This document shows positions 52,238 to 61,994 of a DNA stretch of 64,000 nt, in pieces. The number at the start of each line of letters is the position of its first letter. Position 1 is the stretch's first letter. This stretch comes from Aquisediminimonas sp031376385. Its GTDB lineage: Bacteria; Pseudomonadota; Alphaproteobacteria; Sphingomonadales; Sphingomonadaceae. The DNA lies in contig JANMDQ010000002.1 of the NCBI GenBank assembly GCA_031376385.1, positions 1-64,000 on the forward strand. Reading direction: 5' to 3'. Under the pieces are notes generated by a model. The model ran no database searches and had not been told where the DNA came from. It saw nothing but the letters and a program-made list of their open reading frames with translations. The translations under genes were made by a program, and so were the position numbers.

Positions 52238-53479
52238 ATGCTCTCCTTTAAATTCCCTGCGTCAGCTGGCCCCGGCCGGACTGAATTCGTGATCCTGATT
52301 TCCACGGTGATGATGATTGTGGCGTTCGCGATTGATTCGATGCTGCCGGCTTTGCCCGCGATTGCAGCGTCGCTGGGGGTAGGGGATGAAAGCCGCTATC
52401 CGCTGATCATTTCGGCATTTCTGTTGGGCTTTGGCGTTGCTCAGTTGTTCGTCGGGACGATTTCGGATCGGTACGGCAGGCGCGGGCTGATGCTATGGTC
52501 GCTCTTTGGTTTTGCGCTGACCAGCCTCGCGGCGTCGCTGGCCCCCACGTTTGAGATTTTGCTCCTCGCTCGTGTGGCTCAGGGCTTTGCTTGTGCGGGC
52601 GCGCGGGTGCTGGTGACGTCCATGGTGCGGGACAGGTATGAAGGCCGCGACATGGCGCAGGTGATGAGTTTGGCCAGCATGATCTTCATGGCCGCACCCA
52701 TCCTCGCGCCGTTCATGGGGCAGTTGATCCTAGAACTTGGGCCGTGGCGATGGATTTTCGGCGCACTGGCCGTCATCGGTGCGCTCAATTGGTTGTGGGT
52801 GCTGGTGCGCCTGCCGGAGTCTCTGGCCCGGGAAAACCAGCGTGAAATAACCCGTGCAAATGTTATCGATAGCGCGCGGACCGTAGTGAGCGACCGGTCA
52901 TCGCTGGGCTATAGCATTGCGATTGCCATTATCTCCTGCGCGCTTTTCGGTTTCCTGATGTCTGTGCAGCAGATATTCGACAAGACGTTCGGCCGCGCGG
53001 AATTCCTACCCTATGGCTTTGGTATCATGGCGTCTGGCATGGCAGCGGCCTCACTGCTCAACGCCGGAATCGTCAAACGTTACGGGATGCGGATGATTGG
53101 CCATGCGGCGCTGTTCTTTTTTACCGCGATCGCAGGCATTCATTTGATCGTCGCGTGGAGTGGTGCTGAGACAATGGTCAGTTTCATCGTGCTGCAAACG
53201 ATCATGATGCTTGGCTTCTCGCTCCTCATGGGCAACTTCAACGCCATGGCGATGGAGCATATGGGCAAAGTGGCTGGCATGGCGAGCTCGTTGCAGGGGT
53301 CGCTCGCTAACATTGCCGCATCAATCATCGGCGGGCTGATCGGCGCGTCCTTTGATGGCACCACGGTTCCGATGTACCTGTCGTTTTTTGTCTGCGGCCT
53401 GCTTGCCTTAATCGTGGTTTTTGTCACAGAGAATGGGCGCTTTTTTGTGGCGCGGCATGTGCAGGAAGGAGCGCGCTAA
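52238..53479 (+). CDS. Bcr/CflA-type MFS drug transporter
   Basis: A 413-aa inner-membrane major facilitator with 12 predicted helices. Family motifs are MMIVAFAIDSMLPALPAIA in helix 1 (with the acidic residue of DHA1 antiporters) and motif A, GTISDRYGRRGLMLWS. It probably exports drugs or metabolites against a proton gradient. Its stop overlaps the EVE-domain gene start by one base (TAATG). Confidence 0.92.
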   Translation: MLSFKFPASAGPGRTEFVILISTVMMIVAFAIDSMLPALPAIAASLGVGDESRYPLIISAFLLGFGVAQLFVGTISDRYGRRGLMLWSLFGFALTSLAASLAPTFEILLLARVAQGFACAGARVLVTSMVRDRYEGRDMAQVMSLASMIFMAAPILAPFMGQLILELGPWRWIFGALAVIGALNWLWVLVRLPESLARENQREITRANVIDSARTVVSDRSSLGYSIAIAIISCALFGFLMSVQQIFDKTFGRAEFLPYGFGIMASGMAAASLLNAGIVKRYGMRMIGHAALFFFTAIAGIHLIVAWSGAETMVSFIVLQTIMMLGFSLLMGNFNAMAMEHMGKVAGMASSLQGSLANIAASIIGGLIGASFDGTTVPMYLSFFVCGLLALIVVFVTENGRFFVARHVQEGAR

Positions 53480-53898
53480 TGGCCCATTGGTTGCTGAAAT
53501 CCGAACCGTTCAAATATAGCTGGGATCAGATGGTGAAGGATGACCGCACCCACTGGGACAGCGTGCGCAACCATCAGGCAGCGGCAAATCTGAAAGCCAT
53601 GCGCGTTGGCGACCATGCCTTTTTCTATCATAGCAATGAAGGCAAAGAAATTGTCGGCATCGTTGAGATCGTGCGGGAGGCTTATCCCGACCCCAGTGAC
53701 GAAGCCGGGCGCTTTGTCATGGTTGACGTATCGCCCGTGCGCGCGGTGAAGGTGCCAGTGACGCTGGCGCAGATGAAGACAGATACAGCGCTGGCAGACT
53801 TGGCGCTGATCCGGCAATCGCGCCTGTCAGTGGTGCCCGTGAACGACGCGCATTGGGCCCATATTTTGGGGTTGGCTAGCCCAACGACTTCAACTTAA
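53479..53898 (+). CDS. EVE-domain protein
   Basis: A 139-aa single-domain PUA-like protein. HWLLKSEPFKYSWDQMVKD, HWDSVRNHQAAANL and VGDHAFFYHSNEGKEIVGI are the usual EVE blocks. EVE domains bind modified bases in nucleic acids. It is coupled to the MFS gene and its 3' end overlaps the convergent ligase gene by 23 nt. Confidence 0.93.
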   Translation: MAHWLLKSEPFKYSWDQMVKDDRTHWDSVRNHQAAANLKAMRVGDHAFFYHSNEGKEIVGIVEIVREAYPDPSDEAGRFVMVDVSPVRAVKVPVTLAQMKTDTALADLALIRQSRLSVVPVNDAHWAHILGLASPTTST

Positions 53899-55480
53899 AA
53901 TCCTTGTACGTCTTGCGCAGTTCCGCCTTTTGGATCTTCCCCGTGCCCGTATGCGGCAGGTCATCGACGAAATGCACTTCATCGGGCAACCACCATTTGG
54001 CGACTTTGGTTCCGAGATAAGTGATGACATCGGCTTCGCTTAAGTCCGCGCTGGCTTTCTTGATGACAAGAAGTATGGGCCGTTCGTCCCATTTTGGGTG
54101 GAGCACGCCAATCGCGGCGGCCTCCTGAACACCCGGGCAGCCAACAGCGGCATTTTCAAGCTCGACTGAGCTGATCCATTCGCCGCCAGATTTGATGACA
54201 TCCTTGGCCCGGTCCGTGATTTGCATCGTGCCGTCGGGGTGGATGACTGAGACATCGCCTGTGTCAAACCATTGATCCGCGTCTGTCGCGTCGGCCTCTG
54301 CTCTGAAATAGCGTTTGATGACCCATGGCCCGCGAATCTGTAACGAACCAGAACTGACCCCGTCTCGCGGCTGAACAGTGCCATCATCGCTGACCACGCG
54401 GAGTTCGACGCCGAACGGCACTCGGCCTTGTTTGGTCACGATGTCAATCTGCGCCTCAAGATCAAGATCATCCCAGTCTGGCGTCGGCGAACCCATGGTG
54501 CCAATCGGTGATGTCTCGGTCATCCCCCACGCGTGGCCAACGCGGACGCCAGCTTTCATAAGCCGCTCAATCATCGCGCGCGGGGCCGCTGACCCGCCAA
54601 TGGTGACGAGCTGAAGCTTACCCAGCCCAGCGTCTTTACCAGCGACGGCCTGCGCGTCCAGATGCTGGAACATGGCGAGCCAAACGGTTGGCACACCAGC
54701 CGAATGGGTAATGCCCTCGCTCAGCATCAGACTGTGCAGAACGGGCGCTTCGTTGGTGGTGCTAAAAACAAATTTCACGCCGGCGGCTGCCCCAGCAAAG
54801 GGAAGCCCCCAGCTGGCCGCGTGAAACATGGGCACGATCGGCAACAGAGCAGACTGACACGACAGGTTAAAGGCTCCCGGCACAATCTCGGCCATGGCAT
54901 GCAGCATATGGGACCGATGCTCATAAAGCACGCCCTTGGGGTGCCCCGTCGTGCCGCTGGTATAGCAGAGCATGCAAGGGTCGCGCTCATCGCCGTCATA
55001 CCACTCATAATTGCCATCCTCGGCAGCAATCAGGGCAGGGTAGCCATCGTCTTGATCAAAGCAGACATAATGTTCGACAGTCGTCAGATGCGGCTTCAAC
55101 CGTTCGACCATGGGGGCGAACATCGAATCGTAAATCAGCACTTTGTCTTCGGCGTGGTTGATAATGTAGGTCAGGTCTTCGTCAAACAGGCGGACATTGA
55201 CAGTGTGGATGACGCCGCCAAAACCAATCGCCCCGTACCATGTGGCCAGATGGCGGTGATGGTTCATTGCAAGTGTCGCGATCCGGTCACCGGGCTTGCA
55301 GCCCATACGCAGAAAGGCTTGGGATAAGCGGCGGGCCTCGTCTGCCACTCCGGCCCAATTGCTGCGATCAATCTGCCCGTCTGACCAGCGCGTCACAATT
55401 TCGCGATTGCCATGTTCACGCGCGGCATAGTCAATCAGATGAGTGACTCGCAATTTCCAATCCTGCATCCCACCTAGCAT
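53876..55480 (-). CDS. Acyl-CoA synthetase (AMP-forming, medium/long-chain type)
   Basis: A 534-aa adenylate-forming enzyme that activates fatty acids to acyl-CoA. The P-loop-like motif is LCYTSGTTGHPKGVLYEH; further motifs are GHAWGMTETSPIG, WFDTGDVSVIHPDG and KDVIKSGGEWIS, and the catalytic Lys is in GTGKIQKAELR. The start at 55480 is set by AAGGAGG 6 nt upstream and yields MLGGMQDWKLRVTHL. It is divergent from a MarR gene, which may regulate it. Confidence 0.93.
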   Translation of the reverse strand: MLGGMQDWKLRVTHLIDYAAREHGNREIVTRWSDGQIDRSNWAGVADEARRLSQAFLRMGCKPGDRIATLAMNHHRHLATWYGAIGFGGVIHTVNVRLFDEDLTYIINHAEDKVLIYDSMFAPMVERLKPHLTTVEHYVCFDQDDGYPALIAAEDGNYEWYDGDERDPCMLCYTSGTTGHPKGVLYEHRSHMLHAMAEIVPGAFNLSCQSALLPIVPMFHAASWGLPFAGAAAGVKFVFSTTNEAPVLHSLMLSEGITHSAGVPTVWLAMFQHLDAQAVAGKDAGLGKLQLVTIGGSAAPRAMIERLMKAGVRVGHAWGMTETSPIGTMGSPTPDWDDLDLEAQIDIVTKQGRVPFGVELRVVSDDGTVQPRDGVSSGSLQIRGPWVIKRYFRAEADATDADQWFDTGDVSVIHPDGTMQITDRAKDVIKSGGEWISSVELENAAVGCPGVQEAAAIGVLHPKWDERPILLVIKKASADLSEADVITYLGTKVAKWWLPDEVHFVDDLPHTGTGKIQKAELRKTYKDFKLKSLG

Positions 55481-55587
55481 ATTGCCTCCTTTTGATTTCC
55501 TAGCCGTTGCTTTGCCGCGAGTCGGGCGCGGATGCAATTCCTCCTTCTGCAAAGGCTAGTTGGACAACGCAGTTTCAAATGTTACCC

Positions 55588-56031
55588 ATGACTATGACTA
55601 AAGCATCCTTGATCCTTGATGACTTCCTTCCCTATCGCCTCTCGGTCACGTCAAATTTGGTGAGTGAGAGGATCGCGCAGGTCTATGCAGCCTTGTTTGG
55701 GCTTACGATCCCAGAATGGCGGCTTATTGCTGTGATGGCGGAAGGATCCTTAATCACGCAGCAGGCAATCTGCAAGCGCACGCATATGGACAAAGTAACG
55801 GTCAGTCGTGCAGCGATTGAACTGGTCGAGCGCGGGCTCATTGTGCGATCAGATAACCAGCAGGATAAGCGTTCGCATCTCTTGTCTCTTACTCAACAGG
55901 GTCACGAACTCTATGCCAGCGTCGCACCGAAGGCATTGGAGATGGAGCGTCAGATTTTTGAGACTTTCTCCCCCAAAGAGGCGCGCCAGCTGAAGGCTTT
56001 ACTCACAAAGATTGAGGGCGCTCTGCTATGA
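55588..56031 (+). CDS. MarR-family transcriptional regulator
   Basis: A 147-aa winged-helix regulator: LILDDFLPYRLSVTSNLVS, then IPEWRLIAVMAEG, the recognition helix MDKVTVSRAAIELVERGLI, and wing DNQQDKRSHLLSLT. The start could be ATG 55579, 55588 or 55594. It is divergent from the acyl-CoA synthetase and overlaps glsA by ATGA, so it may control either. Confidence 0.9.
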   Translation: MTMTKASLILDDFLPYRLSVTSNLVSERIAQVYAALFGLTIPEWRLIAVMAEGSLITQQAICKRTHMDKVTVSRAAIELVERGLIVRSDNQQDKRSHLLSLTQQGHELYASVAPKALEMERQIFETFSPKEARQLKALLTKIEGALL

Positions 56032-56969
56032 TCGACGCTCTTATCGCCGATATTGCGGTGCGAATGGAGGCCACAACAGCGACCGAGCGTGGCACAGTTG
56101 CAGACTATATCCCCGCCCTTGCTCGCGTCGATCCTGCACATTTTGGCATGGCGGTCGTTCTTGCCGATGGCAGTGTGCATCTTGCAGGTGATGCGACCAC
56201 AGCTTTCTCGATCCAGAGCATCTCCAAAGTCTTCACGCTCACCATGGCGCTGCAACGGCGCGGGGATAAAGTGTGGGATCGGGTCGGGCGGGAGCCTTCG
56301 GGATCGGCGTTCAATTCTATCGTCGCGCTGGAGACCGAACAGGGCATCCCGCGCAATCCGTTCATCAACGCCGGCGCTATTGTGGTGAGCGACATGGTGC
56401 TGGGCGATGAAGACCCACGTACCGTCATCGGTGATGTGCTGCGCTTCGTGCGCGATTTGGCCGGGGATAATAGCATCAGCATCAACAATGAAGTCGCCAA
56501 TTCTGAGGCTGTGACGGGGTTTCGCAACACTGCGCTCGCCAATTACATGAAAAGCTTTGGCAATATGGGGGCTGGGGTTGAAGGCGCGCTAAAGCTATAT
56601 TTTCACCAATGCGCCCTGTCGCTTACGTGCCAGCAGTTGGCGATGGCGGGACGTTATCTGATGCTAGAAGGCGTCCACCCTGTGACGGCGAAGGCGGTCA
56701 TCGACGTGCAATTGGCACGGCGCATTAACGCGTTGATGCTTCTCTGTGGTCATTATGATGGCTCTGGCGAATTTGCCTACCGCGTCGGTATTCCTGGGAA
56801 ATCGGGTGTGGGCGGCGGCATATTAGCGATTGTGCCGGGCAAAGCGTCTATCGCGGTCTGGTCGCCTGGCCTCAACGCACGCGGCAATAGCTTGCTCGGC
56901 ACGCGCGCGCTTGAGATGCTGGCGCGAGAGACGGGCTGGTCGGTCTTTATGGCCGGAGCCGGGCTGTAG
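56028..56969 (+). CDS. glsA: Glutaminase A
   Basis: A 313-aa serine-dependent glutaminase that hydrolyses glutamine to glutamate and ammonia. The beta-lactamase-like S-x-x-K is in FSIQSISKVFTL, with PSGSAFNSIVALE and PRNPFINAGAIVV as family blocks. Translation is coupled to the MarR gene, an arrangement that suggests ligand-controlled expression. Confidence 0.95.
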   Translation: MIDALIADIAVRMEATTATERGTVADYIPALARVDPAHFGMAVVLADGSVHLAGDATTAFSIQSISKVFTLTMALQRRGDKVWDRVGREPSGSAFNSIVALETEQGIPRNPFINAGAIVVSDMVLGDEDPRTVIGDVLRFVRDLAGDNSISINNEVANSEAVTGFRNTALANYMKSFGNMGAGVEGALKLYFHQCALSLTCQQLAMAGRYLMLEGVHPVTAKAVIDVQLARRINALMLLCGHYDGSGEFAYRVGIPGKSGVGGGILAIVPGKASIAVWSPGLNARGNSLLGTRALEMLARETGWSVFMAGAGL

Positions 56970-57032
56970 TCTTTGACTTGAACGCACCCCCCGTGCATGG
57001 CGACGCACATAGAGATGCAAACGGAGCCACTG

Positions 57033-57737
57033 ATGATTGAAGCCGAATTTTGGGATTATGATGACGCGGATGAACTGGCCGACGCCGTGGCAGGCGATGT
57101 GGCCTTCATCATTGAAAGCGCCATTGACGCGCGCGGGTCTGCGGTCATCGCGGTGGCTGGCGGCAAGACGCCGGGGCCAATTTTTGCCAAACTGGCTGAG
57201 GCCAAGATCGATTGGAAAAAGGTGATCATCATCCCAACCGATGAACGGATTGTGCCACTGACGGATCCGCTGTCCAATGCAGCGGCCATCGCAAAAATCT
57301 TCCTGCCCAAAGGTGCGCGGGTCATTCCGCTGATCTCAGAAAAAGCTGCCGACTATAAATTGGCGGGCAGTGCCGCGTCAGCACGTCTCGATGATTTCCA
57401 TTGGCCGCTCGATCTCGTGTGGCTCGGCGTGGGTGAGGATGGGCATACAGCTTCAATCTTCACAGGTCCGGACTATGATGACGCGCTGACGTCACCGCCC
57501 GCCCGCAAGATCGTCGGCGTGATGCCTGATCCACTGCCGCCCGAAGCTCCGGTTGCGCGCGTGACGCTGACCCGTGCGTCCATTCAATCGGCGAAGACAA
57601 TCATCATCGTCGCGTCTGGCGACAATAAGAAAGCCCTGCTGGAACAAGCGATCAAGGACGGCGACAGTTCACCATTGCCGATTGGGCGCGTGCTCGCTGG
57701 CCTTGAAACGCCCATCGATATTCATTGGAGCGCATGA
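57033..57737 (+). CDS. pgl: 6-phosphogluconolactonase
   Basis: A 234-aa NagB/DevB-like hydrolase of the pentose phosphate and Entner-Doudoroff pathways. Key blocks are VAGGKTPGPIFAKLA, TDERIVPLTDPLSN, WLGVGEDGHTASIF and ARVTLTRASI. ATG 57033 with CGGAG 6 nt upstream is preferred over ATG 56997. zwf, edd and glk are not adjacent. Confidence 0.9.
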   Translation: MIEAEFWDYDDADELADAVAGDVAFIIESAIDARGSAVIAVAGGKTPGPIFAKLAEAKIDWKKVIIIPTDERIVPLTDPLSNAAAIAKIFLPKGARVIPLISEKAADYKLAGSAASARLDDFHWPLDLVWLGVGEDGHTASIFTGPDYDDALTSPPARKIVGVMPDPLPPEAPVARVTLTRASIQSAKTIIIVASGDNKKALLEQAIKDGDSSPLPIGRVLAGLETPIDIHWSA

Positions 57738-57743
57738 TCCCGG

Positions 57744-59549
57744 ATGCCGCCTAAACTGGTCACACCCGCGGGCGAAGAGGCCAACGCGTTTGCCACGCTC
57801 AGGCGGTTCATTCCTTATTTGTGGCCAGCCGACAACTGGGGACTGCGCCGCCGCGTGATCCTCGCGCTGCTGCTGGTCGTGGTGGCCAAGACGATTACGC
57901 TGATGATGCCGTTCGCCTATAAAGGCGCGATTGACCGGATGGTGCCCGGCGGCGAAGCGACCACGGGACTGGCGATTGCGCTCGTCGTTGCCTATGCGGC
58001 GGGGCGCTTTGGCGGGGTGCTGTTCGACAATCTGCGCAACACCGTATTTGAACGGGTGGGGCAGGATGCGACGCGCGAACTGGCGGTTGGTGTGTTCGCC
58101 CATCTGCACAAGCTATCCCTTCGGTTTCACCTTGCGCGGCGGACCGGCGAAATCACGAAGGTCATCGACCGGGGCACGAAAAGCATTGACACGATGCTCT
58201 ATTTCATGCTTTTCAACATTGCTCCGACAGTGATTGAACTGGCCGTCGTCACCGTTATTTTCTGGAAATTGTTCGGCGTTGGTCTGGCCATGGCAACACT
58301 GCTGATGGTCGTGGTCTATATTGCTTTCACCCGGCAGGTGACGGATTGGCGCGCGGCGTTGCGGCAGGAAATGAATGATCTGGATACGGCCACGGTTTCA
58401 CGCTCAGTCGACAGCTTGCTCAACTATGAAACCGTCAAGTATTTCAATGCGGAAAACCGTGAATCCAGCTATTACGCGCGTGTCGCCAAACGCTATGCCG
58501 AAGCTGCGATCAAGTCAGAAAATTCGCTGGCATGGCTCAACGTCGGGCAAAGCTTCATCACCAACCTGATGATGGCAGGCGCGATGGGTTACAGCGTTTA
58601 TGGTTGGGGCAAGGGCCTATTCACCACGGGCGATGTGGTGTTGATCAACACCTATCTCGCCCAGCTGTTCAGGCCGCTTGACCTCCTCGGCATGGTCTAC
58701 CGGATGATCCGACAAGGCATCAATGATATGGACGCCATGTTCGGCCTGCTCGACCGCGAGCCTGAAATCGCTGACAAGCTAGGCGCACAGCCGCTCAATG
58801 TCATCGGCGGCGAAGTGCGGTTTGAGGATGTGCGCTTTGGCTATGAGGATGACCGCACGATTTTGGACGGGGTCAGCTTCACCATTCCGCCGGGGAACAT
58901 GCTGGCCGTCGTCGGCACGTCTGGTGCTGGCAAATCAACCATCGCGCGGCTTCTGTTCCGTTTTTATGATTTGCAGGGCGGGCGCATACTCATCGATGGC
59001 CAGGATATTTCCGCTGTAACGCAAAGCAGCTTGCGCGGATCTATTGGGATAGTGCCGCAGGATACGGTGCTGTTCAATGACACGATTGGCTATAACATTG
59101 GCTACGGCCGTGACGGCGCAAACCAGCGTGAGATTGAGGCGGCTGCCAAGGGCGCTGCCATCCACGACTTTATTTTAAGCCAGACCGGCGGATATGATGT
59201 CGAGGTGGGTGAGCGCGGCCTGAAACTGTCCGGCGGGGAAAAACAGCGCGTCGCGATTGCGCGCACGTTGCTGAAAGACCCGCCTGTTCTGGTGCTGGAC
59301 GAAGCCACATCCGCACTCGACAGCCATACCGAAGCCGCCATTCAAGCCACGCTCAACCAGGTTGCCGCCAAGCGGACGACGCTGATCATCGCGCACCGGC
59401 TGTCCACCATCACCAATGCCGATGAAATCATTGTGCTTGATGCAGGCCGTGTGATCGAACGCGGAACGCACAGTGACTTAATCCGCAAAGGCGCGCATTA
59501 TGCCGCGATGTGGACCCGCCAACAGGCTGAAAAAGAGGAAGAAGTATGA
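57744..59549 (+). CDS. Atm1-type ABC exporter (glutathione/heavy-metal group)
   Basis: A 601-aa half transporter. Six transmembrane helices (about 35-320) include the Atm1 sequence VFERVGQDATRELAVGVF and FHLARRTGEITKVIDRG. The ATPase domain shows VGTSGAGKSTIARLL, LSGGEKQRVAIART, VLVLDEATSALD and IAHRLSTI. Bacterial homologues export glutathione-linked sulfur or metal conjugates. It overlaps the DUF1499 gene by 4 nt. Confidence 0.94.
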   Translation: MPPKLVTPAGEEANAFATLRRFIPYLWPADNWGLRRRVILALLLVVVAKTITLMMPFAYKGAIDRMVPGGEATTGLAIALVVAYAAGRFGGVLFDNLRNTVFERVGQDATRELAVGVFAHLHKLSLRFHLARRTGEITKVIDRGTKSIDTMLYFMLFNIAPTVIELAVVTVIFWKLFGVGLAMATLLMVVVYIAFTRQVTDWRAALRQEMNDLDTATVSRSVDSLLNYETVKYFNAENRESSYYARVAKRYAEAAIKSENSLAWLNVGQSFITNLMMAGAMGYSVYGWGKGLFTTGDVVLINTYLAQLFRPLDLLGMVYRMIRQGINDMDAMFGLLDREPEIADKLGAQPLNVIGGEVRFEDVRFGYEDDRTILDGVSFTIPPGNMLAVVGTSGAGKSTIARLLFRFYDLQGGRILIDGQDISAVTQSSLRGSIGIVPQDTVLFNDTIGYNIGYGRDGANQREIEAAAKGAAIHDFILSQTGGYDVEVGERGLKLSGGEKQRVAIARTLLKDPPVLVLDEATSALDSHTEAAIQATLNQVAAKRTTLIIAHRLSTITNADEIIVLDAGRVIERGTHSDLIRKGAHYAAMWTRQQAEKEEEV

Positions 59550-60271
59550 CTGACTTTGCACAGATGAGTCCGTGGACGCGGCGCTTTTCCAAAACAGCCC
59601 TGACCGGCGGTGTTGGGGCGGCAATCCTGGCGCTGGTTGGCAGTTACGGGTCTGGCTTTGGCCTGTGGAATTTTCAGATCGGGTTTCTCTTTCTGGCCGT
59701 TGCGCTGGTGCTGGCGATTGCCGGTCTGATCACTGGGATCACGGCGCTCATCAAAGGCGGGGCAAAGGGCAGCACGTGGATTGGCCTTATCTGTTCAGTC
59801 GCGTTTCTCGGGATCATGGGCTATGTGATCAACATGGGGGTCAGCAACCCGCCGCTCCACGATATTTCGACAGACCTTGCCAACCCGCCTGCGTTCAAAG
59901 AACTCAAATTGCGCAGCGATAATCTTGTCGGCGTTGACACAATTGAAAATTGGCGCGCGGTTCATACCAAGGCCTTACCCGATATCACGCCGATCATATC
60001 ACCACTCAGCCCCGCAGACGCCATCGACAAAGCCGAAAGCCTTGTCAAAGCGCGCGGATGGGCCGTCGCAATGGTCACAGCTGACCGGGTCGAGGCAACG
60101 GAAACTGTGTCTCCCTTCAAGTTCAAGGATGATGTGGTCATCGTTGCGACGCCTGGCCCAAGCGGGCAAGGGTCCACAATCAATATCCGTTCGGTCAGCC
60201 GCGTTGGCCTTAGCGACCTCGGCTTCAACGCAGCCCGTGTGCGGGCACTAATGGCTGATTTCGGCGCATAA
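59546..60271 (+). CDS. DUF1499 membrane protein
   Basis: A 241-aa protein with three N-terminal hydrophobic segments (about 18-38, 45-70 and 80-98) and a C-terminal DUF1499 domain (HDISTDLANPPAF, AIDKAESLVKARGW, NIRSVSRVGLSDLGFNAARV in part). The domain's function is unknown. Its ATG overlaps the stop of the ABC exporter gene, so the two may act in the same process. Confidence 0.9.
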   Translation: MTDFAQMSPWTRRFSKTALTGGVGAAILALVGSYGSGFGLWNFQIGFLFLAVALVLAIAGLITGITALIKGGAKGSTWIGLICSVAFLGIMGYVINMGVSNPPLHDISTDLANPPAFKELKLRSDNLVGVDTIENWRAVHTKALPDITPIISPLSPADAIDKAESLVKARGWAVAMVTADRVEATETVSPFKFKDDVVIVATPGPSGQGSTINIRSVSRVGLSDLGFNAARVRALMADFGA

Positions 60272-60285
60272 TAGACCCAAAAAAG

Positions 60286-61476
60286 ATGACTGATCAAGCC
60301 CTTAGCGGCCTTCGCATCCTTGATCTCTCTCGCGTCCTCGCTGGGCCTTGGTGTACGCAGATGCTCGGTGATCTGGGCGCGGAAGTCATTAAGGTTGAAC
60401 AACCTGATAGAGGTGATGACACGCGCGGTTGGGGGCCGCCTTGGCACGGCGAGGGGGCAGAGCGATTGTCAGCTTATTTCCTCGCCACCAATCGCGGCAA
60501 GCAGAGTGTCACCATTGATGTGGCCAAACCAGAAGGCCAGGCTCTGATTCGCCGCTTGGCTGGGCAGTGCGACGTCTTGGTTGAGAATTTCAAAGTTGGG
60601 GGGCTGGCCAGGTATGGACTCGATTATGATAGTCTGAAGGCTGCCAATCCGCGTCTCATTTATTGCTCAATCACCGGCTTTGGCCAGGATGGCCCGCGCA
60701 GCAGCCAGCCGGGCTATGATTTTATGATCCAGGGCCTTGCGGGCATGATGAGCGTGACGGGCGATCCGTCCAACGAGCCACAAAAGTCAGGCGTTGCCTA
60801 CGCCGATGTGATGACGGGTCTTCACGCCGTGATTGGAATCCTCGCCGCCATAACACAGCGCCACTCAACCGGGCGGGGCCAGCATATTGATATGGCGCTG
60901 TTTGATGTGGGTGTTTCGACACTCGCCAATCAGGCGCTGAACTATCTCGTGTCGGGCATTCCGCCGGGACAGTCTGGCAATGCCCATATGAATGTCGTGC
61001 CCTATCAATTGTTTGCCACGCTCGATGGCCATATCATATTGGCGATTGGTAATGATGCCCAGTTCGCCCGCTTTGCGGCGCTTATTGGACATGGTGAGTG
61101 GGCCGATGATCCGCGCTTCCAAACCAATGCAGGCAGGATTGAGAATCGCGCGGCTCTTATTCCTCAAATCGCAGCAATTATGGCAGCGCGAACGAGCGCT
61201 GATTGGGTGGCAGTATTGGAGGCCGCAGGCATTCCGCAAGGTCCCGTCAATCGGATCGATCAGGCGCTGGCTGATCCGCAGGCTCTGTTTCGTGGCCTTG
61301 TAACAGAGGCCGGAGGGCGGCCCGCCATCGCGAGTCCGCTGAGGCTCTCAGAGTCGTCGCCCGCTCCTAGTTCTGCTCCTCCGCTCTTGGGGGAGCATAG
61401 TGAAGCTGTGTTGATGCAAGTACTGGGGTTGAGCCGCGAAGACGTGGCGGCGCTGCGTAAATCGGGTGTGATCTAG
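60286..61476 (+). CDS. CaiB/BaiF-type (class III) CoA transferase
   Basis: A 396-aa enzyme that moves CoA between carboxylic acids. The N-terminal LRILDLSRVLAGPWCTQMLGDLGAEVIKVE (in part) and VENFKVGGLARYGLDYDSL are standard. The catalytic Asp lies in VAYADVMTGLHAVIGILAA. The substrate is unknown. No acyl-CoA dehydrogenase is adjacent. Confidence 0.93.
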   Translation: MTDQALSGLRILDLSRVLAGPWCTQMLGDLGAEVIKVEQPDRGDDTRGWGPPWHGEGAERLSAYFLATNRGKQSVTIDVAKPEGQALIRRLAGQCDVLVENFKVGGLARYGLDYDSLKAANPRLIYCSITGFGQDGPRSSQPGYDFMIQGLAGMMSVTGDPSNEPQKSGVAYADVMTGLHAVIGILAAITQRHSTGRGQHIDMALFDVGVSTLANQALNYLVSGIPPGQSGNAHMNVVPYQLFATLDGHIILAIGNDAQFARFAALIGHGEWADDPRFQTNAGRIENRAALIPQIAAIMAARTSADWVAVLEAAGIPQGPVNRIDQALADPQALFRGLVTEAGGRPAIASPLRLSESSPAPSSAPPLLGEHSEAVLMQVLGLSREDVAALRKSGVI

Positions 61477-61994
61477 GATCAGGACGGCATGAACGCCGGG
61501 CGCAACGTGGAAGGACATCTCCCTGAAGGTGCAGTTCCATCCCCTTCGTCCCGGTCCAAAGTTGACACATGGTTGACACCTGAACGCACTATTTTTCAAA
61601 CTGATTTCTCCGCATTTTTGCGCCCCGCAACTGCACGGCAGAGCGACTCGCATGGCCAATCGCGGCGCACTGGGTCGGCCGTTGAAGGCGTAGAGGCGAA
61701 TCGAGAGAGACAACAATCAACATTATGGTAGTGCAGCAGAAAATATCTTTCATTGCAAGAACATTTTAGGAACATCGTCGATTATCTGTGCGGTGAAGTG
61801 CCTCCCTATATCTCGACTGTGCTCGACACGACCGGGAAAATGAAACCCACCGAGACTCTAAAACCGATGGCGCACTGTGAACTGCGTAGGAGTTCGCCAC
61901 TGCGCCCGTTGCCAACCGCCCATTCGCGCAAGCCTCATTCTAAAATGCATCCTAACTACTATTCTTTGCCCGATTGGTCGGGTAACTTTGCTAA
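61477..61994. other. Non-coding accessory stretch upstream of the DUF4238 gene
   Basis: About 520 nt. I see a doubled GTTGACAC (61562 and 61572), a LexA-box element (61759-61773) and no reliable gene; the short open frames lack family features. Confidence 0.55.
61759..61773 (+). promoter_or_regulatory. LexA-type box within dispersed element, copy 3
   Basis: GAAC-ATTTTAG-GAAC, preceded by gcagcagaaaatatc and ttgcaag as in the copies at 14809 and 50474. It lies 220 nt upstream of the DUF4238 gene on the same strand, so SOS control of that gene is possible. Confidence 0.6.
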
